Origin: Oscillospiraceae bacterium
GTDB taxonomy: Bacteria > Bacillota > Clostridia > Oscillospirales > WRJC01
Direction of reading: 5' to 3'
Assembly: GCA_009777355.1 (NCBI GenBank)
Contig: WRMA01000006.1
Location: 1 to 42,560 of the forward strand
DNA length: 42,560 nt
Part shown: positions 8,245-16,160 of the stretch, in pieces
Position numbering within the stretch: the first letter of the stretch is position 1
Layout: every line of letters starts with the position of its first letter
Position numbers and translations under genes: made by a program
Notes under the pieces: model-generated
The model's database searches: none
What the model saw: only the letters and a program-made list of their open reading frames with translations
Told to the model about the DNA's origin: nothing

Positions 8245-8286
8245 AAGGCTTGTTCAAGTTTCGATTTGAACGGCTTTTTTTCTTTT
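8245..8286 (+). terminator. Rho-independent terminator of the candidate RNA
   Basis: AAGGCTTGTTCAA pairs, with small bulges, to TTTGAACGGCTT, then a run of seven T. It is the first terminator after the promoter at 8011-8039. Confidence 0.65.
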
Positions 8287-8484
8287 GGCGGGGCTTTTGA
8301 GTATATCGAATTTTAAAAAAATATCAAGGGTAAAAAACTTTACAAAAGTGTCTGATAAACTTTTTTACTTCTTTCTTGACATTTTTTGAAAATTCGATTT
8401 TTTTTGTTTTTGCCCGCCGCCGAAAAAATAAAATAAACATATGCCCAAAATTTAATTAAAATTATAAAGAGAGGTAAAAAAATC

Positions 8485-8993
8485 ATGAAAAATTCAGCTT
8501 ATTTCAGCAATCCAAGAACCCTTGAAGAACTCAAAAAGCAATACAGAGAACTCGCAATGAAGCACCACTCCGACAAAGGCGGCGACACCGAAACTATGAA
8601 AAAATCAATGCAGAATATGACAATTTATTTGCGAAACTCAAAGACGTACATCAAACCAAAGACGGCGAAACCTACACAGCGAAACAGACCACAGCAGAAA
8701 CTCCCGAATATTTCAAGAAAATCATAGACGAATTAATGCGAATGGACGACGTTATAATCGAAATTATCGGCTGTTTTATCTGGCTAACTGGTAATACAAG
8801 GCAGTATAAAGACAAAATAAAATCGTTAAAATTTAACTGGCATAGTAAAAAAATAGCGTGGTATTTGAAGCCCGACGATTACAAAAAACGCAGTCATAAA
8901 GATTATGATTTAGAAGAAATTAGAAATATGTACGGCACATCAGGCGAGGTCAAAAGCACGGGTACAATCAAACTTGACGAAGAAACAGCGTAA
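8485..8993 (+). pseudogene. J-domain protein, split by a -1 frameshift
   Basis: The first frame (8485-8727) starts with a short J domain: NPRTLEELKKQYRELAMKHH, then HSDKGGD. The invariant HPD is HSD here, at residues 28-30. At the six-A run 8599-8604 the sensible reading moves back one base. It then continues as INAEYDNLFAKLKDVHQTKDGE, YTAKQ, TPEYFKKIIDELMRMDD, VIIEIIGCFIWLTGNTR and FNWHSKKIAWYLKPDDY to the stop at 8993. The repaired protein is about 169 residues and resembles J-domain-plus-C-terminal-domain proteins of phages and integrative elements. Either one A was lost or a programmed -1 slip occurs at G-AAA-AAA. A GAGAGG ribosome site precedes the start. Confidence 0.7.
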
Positions 8994-9077
8994 AATTTCA
9001 GCAACATAAAACCGAAAGGGGGAGCGGTTAAACTCCCCGATAAATTAATTAAAAATTATGAGAGAGGTTTGAAAATT

Positions 9078-9373
9078 ATGAAAAAATTAACAAGAAAAAT
9101 GAAGTTAGAACTGGTTATGCAGTATGCAAAAGACACATGGGAAAAATCCGAACTGCACGAAAGACAGCAGTACACATTTAAAGTTGTGAGTGTTTCGCTC
9201 ATAGCACCCGACACTTTTAGAATCGTCAATGGGAAGCCGAAAGTTATGTTGACAGCGTTTGTTATTTTACATTCCGTAAAGAAATAGACGAAAACGGCGA
9301 TTATACGGGAAATTATGAAGCTGACACGAACTATTATTACACAAACAACGATAAAAATATTCTATGGGCATAG
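9078..9373 (+). pseudogene. Small element protein, split by a -1 frameshift
   Basis: The first frame (ATG 9078, GAGAGG ten bases before) reads KKLTRKMKLELVMQYAKDTW and TFKVVSVSLIAPDTFRIVNGKPK. After the AAA at 9240-9242 the coding-like sequence lies one base back: YVDSVCYFTFRKEIDENGDYTGNYE and YYYTNNDKNILW, ending at 9373. The joined protein would be about 99 residues, of a type I associate with conjugative or integrative elements; the function is unknown. It is downstream of the J-domain gene, with a GGGGGA/TCCCC hairpin between them (9018-9038), and is followed by a terminator. Confidence 0.6.
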
Positions 9374-9398
9374 GCGAAATCAGTATTTATATTAAAGA

Positions 9399-9430
9399 AA
9401 TCGGGAGCTTTAAAACTCCCGATTATTTTT
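9399..9430 (+). terminator. Rho-independent terminator
   Basis: AATCGGGAG (9399-9407) pairs with CTCCCGATT (9416-9424), followed by ATTTTTATTT. It closes the two-gene J-domain unit. Confidence 0.85.
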
Positions 9431-9556
9431 ATTTATGTAATACATTGTAAAAAAATTTTCGGTCAATCGGTGATTTTAAGCTAATATATTTATCAGCTTA
9501 AAATTCTTGATTTTGTTTATTGCCTCTGGCAGAGGGTCTATTTTTCATGGGTGTTT

Positions 9557-11098
9557 TTATTCTTCTTCGATGTTGGTTAAATCCTTTGAATGATGATAAC
9601 AAAATTTAGTAAATCGTTCGCCTTTTCCACCAAAGGGTTTTTCTATGCTTATACCCGACCTATTTAAAGCAGTCGTAAGCTCGTTAATCTGACGACTCAA
9701 AGCAGACGGACTATTGGGATATTTTGTGATTTTTTCATTTTTGGATTTCAAAAATGAATTTAACTCTCTATAAAGCTGCGTCATTGTTCCTATCCATTCA
9801 GGATTTTCATAAACAAATCGCTTGATAACATCACAAATTGGATTTTCCATTAAAATCTCATCTTCTGCGACATTAATATTATTTCCATATATTTCGAGAA
9901 ATCTTTTCCCGCCGTTTGTCTCTAATATTTCGCCGATAGCATAACCATATTTTGCGAAATCAGCCATTCTCGGTAACTCGAAGTCCGGCAATTTATCAAA
10001 ATCATATTTTAAAACTTGTCTTAATATTTGGAATATACTCCCTATTATTTCCGGCAAATCTCTATTAAAATCCTCTTTTATTGATTCTTCGGTTTTTCGC
10101 TCTTTTCCGTTTAGTTGGTCGAGTCCGATTAATATACTTCGATCTAACAAATCGGCTTTTGTTATTGCAATATTTATACTTGTTATAATAACGCAAGACT
10201 TTATCTCTATAATCTTTTTGTCGTTGTCGGTATAATTTTTTCTTTTCTTAACTTTGCCGCCATAGACCACAGTACAAAGCGTGTCGCTTATTTCTTCGCT
10301 TATTTTGCTGACATTATCAAATATAGTCATATAGGTATTCGACAGTGTCGCTGTTAAATCTACTTTCGTAAGCGGTATTAAGTCAGCTTGCACGGGGGCG
10401 ACAATGGATTGAATTTTTAAAGCAGTGGTTGATTTTGAGCTTCCCTGCGTCCCATACAAATTTAGTACAGGGTGAGGAATGTGCTGTATAAAACAAGCTA
10501 TAATGTAAACGGCAAGTAAAAATAAATCGTCATTTTTCAATTTAAAGTGCCGCTTTAGCATTTCAAGATATTTATCTGGTTTTGCTTCCAGATTCGGTTG
10601 TACTTGCTCGCACATATTTTCATTTACCTCTAACAATATCGAAGTATTGCCTTTATTTAAAGTTGTTATTACGTTATCAGATATAACAATAACTTCGTTT
10701 TTTCTGTTACACAAGTCGTAAAAAATACTTCTATCTTTATAAGCGATTCTATTATTTAAATAGCAATATTCCGATTCTATATCTGCTAAAGCGTAATATT
10801 GTTCTGTTATTTCCTTGCAATCTTTTTCATTTAAAATAATATTACTACTCTTGTATAATAGCGACCGAATCAAGCTTTTAAATTGCTTACTTTGAATTAC
10901 ATAGATACCATAAATCCCTAAATCAATAGCATTTACCATAATACAATATTCGGCATTTTGCGATTTAAAAAATTTGATATTTGCTTTTTTATTAATTAAG
11001 TCGAAAAGCGTCTCAACTTTTTGATTTTCGCTTTGTAAGTTGACATCTTGCGATTGCCTGTGTTCCTGTGTTTTTTCTGGTGCTGTGTAATTGTTCAT
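9557..11098 (-). CDS. Replication-type ATPase/helicase of a mobile element
   Basis: A P-loop ATPase domain lies in residues 175-400. Walker A is GTQGSSKST (216-224, Lys222) and the likely Walker B is MTIFDNV. This is followed by a sensor-type region (VVYGGKVKKRKNYTDNDKKI, SCVIITSINIAI, LLDRSILIGLD). The arrangement resembles the phage/plasmid primase-helicase group seen in integrative elements. No primase catalytic domain is visible in the first 170 residues. The last 100 residues look like a winged-helix end (PSALSRQINELTTALNRSGI). GAGAGG precedes the ATG. The frame is intact, unlike the two element genes next to it. No integrase or relaxase accompanies it, so the element looks incomplete. 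Confidence 0.7.
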   Translation of the reverse strand: MNNYTAPEKTQEHRQSQDVNLQSENQKVETLFDLINKKANIKFFKSQNAEYCIMVNAIDLGIYGIYVIQSKQFKSLIRSLLYKSSNIILNEKDCKEITEQYYALADIESEYCYLNNRIAYKDRSIFYDLCNRKNEVIVISDNVITTLNKGNTSILLEVNENMCEQVQPNLEAKPDKYLEMLKRHFKLKNDDLFLLAVYIIACFIQHIPHPVLNLYGTQGSSKSTTALKIQSIVAPVQADLIPLTKVDLTATLSNTYMTIFDNVSKISEEISDTLCTVVYGGKVKKRKNYTDNDKKIIEIKSCVIITSINIAITKADLLDRSILIGLDQLNGKERKTEESIKEDFNRDLPEIIGSIFQILRQVLKYDFDKLPDFELPRMADFAKYGYAIGEILETNGGKRFLEIYGNNINVAEDEILMENPICDVIKRFVYENPEWIGTMTQLYRELNSFLKSKNEKITKYPNSPSALSRQINELTTALNRSGISIEKPFGGKGERFTKFCYHHSKDLTNIEEE

Positions 11099-11387
11099 AA
11101 TTCTTTTTTTCCTCTCTTGTTTTAATAATAAATATATTTTAAAATTTTTCTATAACTTAATTTTATCATACTTTATATCTGAACATCTTGTAATTAATAT
11201 TTTAAATGCGATGAACTTTTCAGCATATTCTTACAAAATTTCTCTTAAAACTGTGAAAACAAAAGAAAAAAATAATTATAAAAAAATGCCTACAGTGCCT
11301 CCAGTGCCGTCAAATGACCCATTTTATCAACGAAATTTCACTGTAGTTATTTGCCGAACTGTAGGCATTTTCACCCCAAAACATAAA

Positions 11388-11440
11388 AAATCCCGCTTTT
11401 GTCTGCCTATTTTGACATTCAGAAGCGGGTTTTGTCCGGA
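11388..11440. terminator. Long hairpin, probable bidirectional terminator
   Basis: CCCGCTTTTGTCTG and CATTCAGAAGCGGG form a stem with T-rich flanks on both strands (TTTT on plus; ATTTTTTATG on minus). No complete gene now ends here, so it may have belonged to a lost element gene such as an integrase. The stretch 11100-11385 before it is AT-rich. It holds only a short inverted repeat (ATGCCTACAGT about 11286, ACTGTAGGCAT about 11360) and no convincing gene. Confidence 0.45.
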
Positions 11441-11495
11441 GCGTTCTTACTAATTTGATTGTTTGTAGTCTGCCTATCGTCTGCCTATGAGACGA

Positions 11496-11525
11496 TTTTA
11501 GGGGGTTTTAGACGGTTTTAGGCGG
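11496..11525. repeat. Three 10-bp direct repeats, attachment-region-like
   Basis: TTTTA followed by GGGGG, GACGG and GGCGG gives three exact-period 10-mers. Just before them TCTGCCTAT occurs three times (about 11400, 11469 and 11480). Clusters of short direct repeats beside a tRNA 3' end are typical of tyrosine-integrase arm sites. No integrase gene and no duplicated tRNA end was found, so this is inference. Confidence 0.35.
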
Positions 11526-11560
11526 TCAGCCAAAGAAAAAATACACGCTCGCTAAATCAT

Positions 11561-11603
11561 GAAAAAAGTACGGTATAATGGGTTTTTACCGATTATACCG
11601 TAC
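11561..11603 (-). terminator. Terminator of tRNA-Pro
   Basis: GTACGGTATAAT and ATTATACCGTAC are perfect 12-bp inverted arms with a 12-base loop. Read on the minus strand they are followed by TTTTTT, nine bases after the tRNA 3' end. Confidence 0.85.
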
Positions 11604-11611
11604 AAAATTTT

Positions 11612-11688
11612 TGGTCGGAGTGATGTGATTCGAACACACGGCCTCTTGGTCCCAAACCAAGCGCTCTACCAAACTGAGCCACACCCCG
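11612..11688 (-). tRNA. tRNA-Pro (anticodon TGG)
   Basis: The minus strand gives a full cloverleaf. The acceptor CGGGGTG/CACTCCG has one G-U pair, the D arm has GCTC/GAGC, and the anticodon stem is CTTGG/CCAAG with loop TTTGGGA, hence TGG. The T arm carries TTCGAAT, and the ACCA end is encoded. It is 77 bases long. Confidence 0.95.
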
Positions 11689-11741
11689 TCTGCGCCGGGA
11701 ACGCCGGGAAAACGGCGCTCCCCGCAAAATCTAATTTAACG

Positions 11742-12764
11742 CTAATCTAAATCATACGCCGCCGATAACATCGCGAGATAATTCTCAACCGGTATGTACT
11801 CCGGAACGCTGTTCCCCGTACCCAGAGCGTATCCCCCGCGCGACGACGTTCTCTCGAGCATTTTCTTTGAACGCTCTTTGATTTCTTCAGGTTTCGCCGT
11901 CGTTATGAAATTAACGTCGATTCCTCCGATTACCGCGATTTTATCATGAAACCTCTCGTAGAAATCTTCTACCGGAATTATATTGTCCTCGTATGAATGT
12001 CTTCCGTCGTATTTTATATCCCCGGCTATATCGTCCATTATCTCAAGCGGATTGCCGCACGAGTGAAGTATGCACGGCTTGTTTCTGCTGTGCATCGCCT
12101 CGACTATTTTTTTGTGCCACGGGAATATATATTCCCTCATGTGCTTCGGCGAGAGCATAGTCTGCGTGTTGAATCCCCAGTCGTCGTTGCCGAACGCCGC
12201 CCCGACTAAATCGTTTTCAGCCCCGAGAGTATAAAATTTCACGAGGCATCTGCCGACGTTTTCCGTAACGTCGCTGACAAGCTGCGGGTCTTCGTAAAGC
12301 TTCTCGCATAAATTATCATAGCCCATTATCGCGATTGTATTCTCGAGAACCCCGCTCGGACCTATCATAACGGCTTTCATTCCCTCGGGGATATACGGCG
12401 CGGCTTTGGTAAGCTGCTCGAAATTATGCGGCTGCGCGTCGGGCCACTGATATTCGTCGAAACTCTTTCTGTCGTAAATCGCCGGTTCGTGATTCAGCGT
12501 CGTCGTCTGTTTTGAATCTCTGGCTTTCTGCGGGAATCCGAACCCCGCAATCGAAGCCGTAAAATAATCGTAGCCTAGATTTGCGAACGAAGACGCGGTC
12601 GTAACCAGTCCGTCGAATCCGTTTCCGTACTGATATTCCGGGTCGCAGAACCTATTATAAATCACTCCGTTCATAAACAGTTCCATAAGTACCGGACGAG
12701 AGGGCGTTTCCCTGCGCAGGACTTTCAGCAGATTCTCAAAATTCGGTTTGCGTTTAGTTACCAT
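11742..12764 (-). CDS. Uroporphyrinogen decarboxylase (URO-D) superfamily protein
   Basis: This is a 340-residue TIM-barrel protein of the URO-D/MtaA-like superfamily, in which most members move methyl groups between corrinoid proteins and thiols rather than make haem. The motif CILHSCG (His234, Cys236) near the start of the C-terminal third matches the zinc-binding HxC of the methyltransferase branch. VIGGIDV and the GGYALGTGNSVPEYIPVENYLAM end are also typical. No corrinoid-protein gene lies beside it. GGGGAG lies about eight bases before the ATG. It is one of three diverged paralogues in this window. Superfamily is sure; substrate is unknown. Confidence 0.8.
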   Translation of the reverse strand: MVTKRKPNFENLLKVLRRETPSRPVLMELFMNGVIYNRFCDPEYQYGNGFDGLVTTASSFANLGYDYFTASIAGFGFPQKARDSKQTTTLNHEPAIYDRKSFDEYQWPDAQPHNFEQLTKAAPYIPEGMKAVMIGPSGVLENTIAIMGYDNLCEKLYEDPQLVSDVTENVGRCLVKFYTLGAENDLVGAAFGNDDWGFNTQTMLSPKHMREYIFPWHKKIVEAMHSRNKPCILHSCGNPLEIMDDIAGDIKYDGRHSYEDNIIPVEDFYERFHDKIAVIGGIDVNFITTAKPEEIKERSKKMLERTSSRGGYALGTGNSVPEYIPVENYLAMLSAAYDLD

Positions 12765-12809
12765 CTTGTTTTCTCCCCTAAAATAATTTAAAAATTTCCG
12801 GATTTATTA

Positions 12810-12838
12810 TTGACAAAATATATTTTATGTGTTATACT
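12810..12838 (+). promoter_or_regulatory. Sigma-A promoter of the candidate antitoxin RNA
   Basis: TTGACA (12810-12815), 17 bases, TATACT (12833-12838). It reads toward the 3' end of the convergent small toxin gene. Confidence 0.75.
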
Positions 12839-12844
12839 GTAATC

Positions 12845-12945
12845 AGAAGGACGGCTCCTTGGGTTGGACGGTCGTTCCTCAAAATGGGTTTTCTTGTAGG
12901 AAACGCCGTACCGAACCATTCAGGTACGGTTATTTCTTTTTATTT
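12845..12945 (+). ncRNA. Candidate antitoxin small RNA
   Basis: A roughly 100-base transcript would run from the promoter at 12810-12838 to an intrinsic terminator. The terminator is CCGTACC (12906-12912) with GGTACGG (12923-12929), then TTATTTCTTTTTATTTT. Its 3' end meets the 3' end of the toxin gene on the opposite strand, so the two RNAs can pair there, as in known convergent type I toxin-antitoxin loci. No protein frame of note is present. Its role is inferred from arrangement. Confidence 0.5.
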
Positions 12946-13044
12946 TCTTTTATTTCTAATCAGAAACAATCCGATAATGCCGATAATCACAAGCGTATAC
13001 TGAAACAATTCAGGATATGTAACGTATGTAACTATAAGTATCAC
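12940..13044 (-). CDS. Putative holin-like small toxin (type I toxin-antitoxin)
   Basis: This is a 30-34-residue hydrophobic peptide: VTYPELFQYT, then LVIIGIIGLFL, then a basic end RNKRK. It is one membrane helix with a charged tail, the pattern of the small proteins annotated as holin-like toxins in Firmicutes. The likely start is the GTG at 13044, or a non-standard ATA at 13035 better placed for the AGGAGG; no ATG is present. The ribosome site is hidden in a perfect hairpin, CCTCC-GTATA-GGAGG, a common way to keep such toxins silent. It has its own consensus promoter. Too short for routine gene finders. Confidence 0.5.
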   Translation of the reverse strand: MILIVTYVTYPELFQYTLVIIGIIGLFLIRNKRK

Positions 13045-13094
13045 CTCCTATACGGAGGAACAACCATGCCGCCGCAACTGATTACACAACGTAT

Positions 13095-13123
13095 ATTATA
13101 CCATTGTTTGCGCCTGATGTCAA
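13095..13123 (-). promoter_or_regulatory. Sigma-A promoter of the small toxin
   Basis: On the minus strand TTGACA (13123-13118), exactly 17 bases, TATAAT (13100-13095). The start point would be near 13088, giving a leader of about 45 bases that contains the ribosome-site hairpin. Confidence 0.8.
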
Positions 13124-13136
13124 TTACTATTTCTTA

Positions 13137-15977
13137 TTATTTTTTATTATTTCTGTTATTTTTATTATTTTTGTCTCTGTCCGCAAAATTCGGGTTCTGT
13201 CTCCGGTGAGGCGACGGCGTTCCCAGCCTCTGACCTCCGGGAGTCTGCCCTCTCTGTTTCTGCCTTGCCATCTGTATCCTTCTGCGTTCCCGCATTTCCC
13301 TGCGCCTTCTGCTTATTATTCTCGCCCTGGCATATAATACCCCGTAAGCCGAAGCGGCGGCGGCCGCCGTTATAAAAATCACAAGAAAAATAACCTGGAT
13401 TGCCGACATTCTCGAAATCCTTGCGGACACGATAGAATCGACGTACAAATTAAAATCATACTCTCCCGGCGCTCCCCCGCGTAAATAATCCGAACGGCCG
13501 TCCGAATACGGATTAACGAGAAGCTTGATTTTTTTTATATTTGTTCTCTCGGTCCATGAGCTTATATCGAAATATACGGCTTCGTCCCGGTTCAGCGTTA
13601 TATTTGCGAGCCCCTCGAATATGCTTACGCCCGGGGCCTGCCCGGATTCAGTTCCGCCGGTTTCGCTTTCCATTACCAAAAACATCTGGATTTTTCTGTC
13701 CGGCGGAAAATCTATCTTCGTGTCTATCCTGAGATTTACGCCGACGTATCTCTGACCTTCGAGAGTGAGAGGCGTTTCGTCCGGCGTGAAAATTTTAAAA
13801 ATACCCCCGAAATCTCCTTTTACCGGTTCTGAAAATCCCGCGGAAAGCATTCTCCCCCCGTTGAAATCCTTCGACTCCGGATTGTCGTACGAGACCATTA
13901 CGGGGCTTCGTATATTCGACGTTCCCGTAAATCCCGAAAGGCTCGCGCCGTTGAACCTGCCTATATACGTCCTGTTCGGCCTCGATTTAAGAACCTCTCC
14001 GGTGACCTCCTTTAATATAACCGAAGGCGTAAAATCAGCCGGATAAAGCGGCGAAATTTCAGAAAAGTCCGAGATACCCAGAATCGCTCCGGCGAAATTT
14101 ATCTTTTCGCTCTCTCTGTTCGTGTCCATATATTTGAAAACGTCGCGTATTATTTTTTTCTCGCCCGGCTCGCTTATCGTGTCCGCGGCGTTCGTCCACA
14201 GTCCGAAAGAACCCCCGGTTATTTCGTTTCTGCTGTCTACGTGACCGTCGTATATAAAAGCCGTTATATCCGGCAGATATCTCGCTTTAATATACGCGTA
14301 TATAAAAGCCGCCGCCTGCAGCTCCTGATTTTCCTTCGAATTGTCTCCGGAAGAAAAACCCTGACCCGCGAGCATGACTTTTCTCGTCTCGCCGCCGGGC
14401 AGATAATCCCTTTTTTCAAGATTTAGATAGTCGCATAAAATATTAATATTTTTCATGGTTATCACCGGAGTCGAATAATTATTCTCCGGCATATTCTCTT
14501 TCCAAACCTCAGGGTTAGACCTGTCGGCGTTATATGCGTGAAACGCGATATTCCAGATAAAATTGCCTTCCCTGACAGAATAATCGCACATGATGTCTAT
14601 TATGTCTTTGTTTATAAAATCCCCGTCCGTCTGGGGTTTCGCGGCAAACCAGTTGTCGAACGGCGCGTAGACCCTCGCCCCCCCGAAGCTCGAACGCATC
14701 GCCGCGTCGCATATTCTCAGGGCTCTGATATAATCCCTGACGTAACTTACCATATCTATTCTGCCGCAGTTATTATAAAGCGTCGTGACGCCTATATTAG
14801 AGCCCAGTATTATATTATATATCCTGCCGAAGCCCGCGTCCTCTTTAACGTATCTTTCCGCGATAAAAGACATAACCGCCTCAAAATATCTTACCCCGGA
14901 ATCGTCGGTCGAATTAATCCCGTAATAAATCGCGGCTCCGCCCTGATTCGGCGCGAGAGCGTTCGGGTGTATCAAATGCTGGAGCGGGTCGATTATCAAA
15001 TCTGAATTTAAATCTGAATCCCCGGAACTTTCCGGATTCTCCGGGTCTTCAGAACTTTCCGGATTTTCAGAGACTTCGGCGGGAGTAAATCTCTTCGCGT
15101 CTATTAATAAAACCGCGGTTACGTTTATCCCCTCGTTCGTGAAATATTTTATGATTCTGTCATATTCTGATATTCTTTCCCTGTTGAAATAATAATCCCG
15201 GTTCGCGTAAGTGAAAATTTCCGTGTTCGAGTTTTGCTCGGCGTCTAAAAAATCGTTCAGATATAAATTAACGGTCGTGTGTTCGACTCCCAGAAGCCCC
15301 GCCTCTCCCGGCATCTGGATTGCGAGTCCTTTTTTTGTGTTTGAAACGGGAGGAACGGCGCGCCTGTCAGACAGGGCGTTTATGTTGTCTATATAACGAG
15401 CGTCGGTAACGGGAACGTAAATACCGTCCTCTCTCACCCCCGCGACGAATTTATTATATATCTCGCCGCTTTTGAAATTCGCCAAATCCGGGGAAAGCAG
15501 AGAGACGTTATAAGAGAAACCGTCCGAATTATTATCGTTGCGCGCTATGTCGAAGCTCGTAGCGGGCTGCGCGTCCGCTATATCCGTGATTTCCTCGTGC
15601 GGACGCAGTTTAAAAATATATATCTGGGAATATTTCAGCATATCTTCAGGCTCTATATAAATCTGGAGTCTGAGCGATACCGAATGGGGATTTGCGGTTA
15701 TATCCTCTCTCGATTCGACCGGAACGTAACGCGAAACGCCGTTCTCTATTTTCGTGACGTACGGGATAACCGAAATTATCCGGCTCGCTTCGTCCGAATA
15801 CTGAACCCTCGAAAAAGTTTCGATACTGTCCGAATCTTCCGGATTGTCAGAAAAAACGCTCGCATAAACAAAGCCGGGAAAAATAACCCCCGGCAAAACG
15901 GCGGCGACGGCAAGATAAAGCGCGGCATATTTCAGCGCCTTTGCTTTTATTCCGTTTAAAATTTTAAAAATTTTCAT
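13137..15977 (-). CDS. Large membrane-anchored surface protein, DUF5722-like
   Basis: A signal peptide starts the protein (MKIFKILNGI..., hydrophobic core AALYLAVAAVLPGVIFPGFV). An extracellular part of about 850 residues follows, then one membrane helix (AIQVIFLVIFITAAAAASAYG) and a highly basic cytoplasmic tail ending in an Asn/Lys-rich stretch. The middle section (FTYANRDYYFNRERISEYDR, VTAVLLIDAKRF, ARVYAPFDNWF, MLAGQGFSS, YIYAYIKARYLPDITAFIYDG) matches my memory of DUF5722, a glycoside-hydrolase-like TIM barrel. A beta-sandwich region follows. A Glu/Asp/Ser/Pro repeat (SSEDPENPESSGDS) interrupts the barrel. The frame is open to 16088; I chose the start at 15977 because it begins the signal peptide. 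The ribosome site is weak. Sugar-binding or hydrolytic function is inference. Confidence 0.7.
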   Translation of the reverse strand: MKIFKILNGIKAKALKYAALYLAVAAVLPGVIFPGFVYASVFSDNPEDSDSIETFSRVQYSDEASRIISVIPYVTKIENGVSRYVPVESREDITANPHSVSLRLQIYIEPEDMLKYSQIYIFKLRPHEEITDIADAQPATSFDIARNDNNSDGFSYNVSLLSPDLANFKSGEIYNKFVAGVREDGIYVPVTDARYIDNINALSDRRAVPPVSNTKKGLAIQMPGEAGLLGVEHTTVNLYLNDFLDAEQNSNTEIFTYANRDYYFNRERISEYDRIIKYFTNEGINVTAVLLIDAKRFTPAEVSENPESSEDPENPESSGDSDLNSDLIIDPLQHLIHPNALAPNQGGAAIYYGINSTDDSGVRYFEAVMSFIAERYVKEDAGFGRIYNIILGSNIGVTTLYNNCGRIDMVSYVRDYIRALRICDAAMRSSFGGARVYAPFDNWFAAKPQTDGDFINKDIIDIMCDYSVREGNFIWNIAFHAYNADRSNPEVWKENMPENNYSTPVITMKNINILCDYLNLEKRDYLPGGETRKVMLAGQGFSSGDNSKENQELQAAAFIYAYIKARYLPDITAFIYDGHVDSRNEITGGSFGLWTNAADTISEPGEKKIIRDVFKYMDTNRESEKINFAGAILGISDFSEISPLYPADFTPSVILKEVTGEVLKSRPNRTYIGRFNGASLSGFTGTSNIRSPVMVSYDNPESKDFNGGRMLSAGFSEPVKGDFGGIFKIFTPDETPLTLEGQRYVGVNLRIDTKIDFPPDRKIQMFLVMESETGGTESGQAPGVSIFEGLANITLNRDEAVYFDISSWTERTNIKKIKLLVNPYSDGRSDYLRGGAPGEYDFNLYVDSIVSARISRMSAIQVIFLVIFITAAAAASAYGVLYARARIISRRRREMRERRRIQMARQKQRGQTPGGQRLGTPSPHRRQNPNFADRDKNNKNNRNNKK

Positions 15978-16082
15978 AAAATTAATCTCTGTAATTATCA
16001 TACGAATATAATATTTTATCAGAATTTTATAAAATATTAATGTAAAACGTATTGACTTTATGTTAATATTTAATTTTTTTAC

Positions 16083-16111
16083 TTGCAAAATTATATTTTT
16101 CGGTATAAAAT
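16083..16111 (+). promoter_or_regulatory. Promoter of the glmU-like/pth unit
   Basis: TTGCAA (16083-16088), 17 bases, TAAAAT (16106-16111), about 50 bases upstream of the first gene. Confidence 0.55.
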
Positions 16112-16160
16112 ATAATATATAAATATAAATTTTATAATTTTTTGGAGGGAAATATATTCT

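Larger units (their letters stand above)
8040..8286 (+). ncRNA. Candidate structured non-coding RNA
   Basis: The segment 8040-8153 folds by eye into a multi-branch structure. A closing stem pairs AATAC-TT-GCGA (8040-8050) with TCGC-TT-GTATT (8143-8153). Three hairpins lie inside: GCGGA/TCCGC (8054-8068), GGTG/CACC (8076-8101) and GCAG-GGGAG/CTCCC-TGC (8106-8136). It sits between a plus-strand promoter and a plus-strand terminator, giving an RNA of about 240 bases. A minus-strand promoter at 8172-8200 would transcribe the antisense of the same fold as leader of the gene at 7006-7809, so the functional strand is uncertain. I could not match it to a riboswitch or RNA family I know. Confidence 0.45.

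Noticed and set aside
11091-11453. 120-aa plus-strand open frame
   Set aside because: It crosses the ATPase gene start region, an inverted repeat and a terminator hairpin; composition is not protein-like and no ribosome site is seen.
11496-11525. CRISPR or plasmid iteron array
   Set aside because: There are only three 10-bp units without spacers; too short for CRISPR and not next to a replication initiator of known iteron type.
3900-11612. Direct-repeat att site pair from the tRNA-Pro 3' end
   Set aside because: I searched by eye for the TTCGAATCACATCACTCCG end elsewhere to the left and found no copy, so the boundaries of an integrated element cannot be set.
12829-13209. 126-aa plus-strand open frame
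   Set aside because: It overlaps the toxin-antitoxin promoters, hairpins and the DUF5722 gene end; the sense of the region is explained by those parts.
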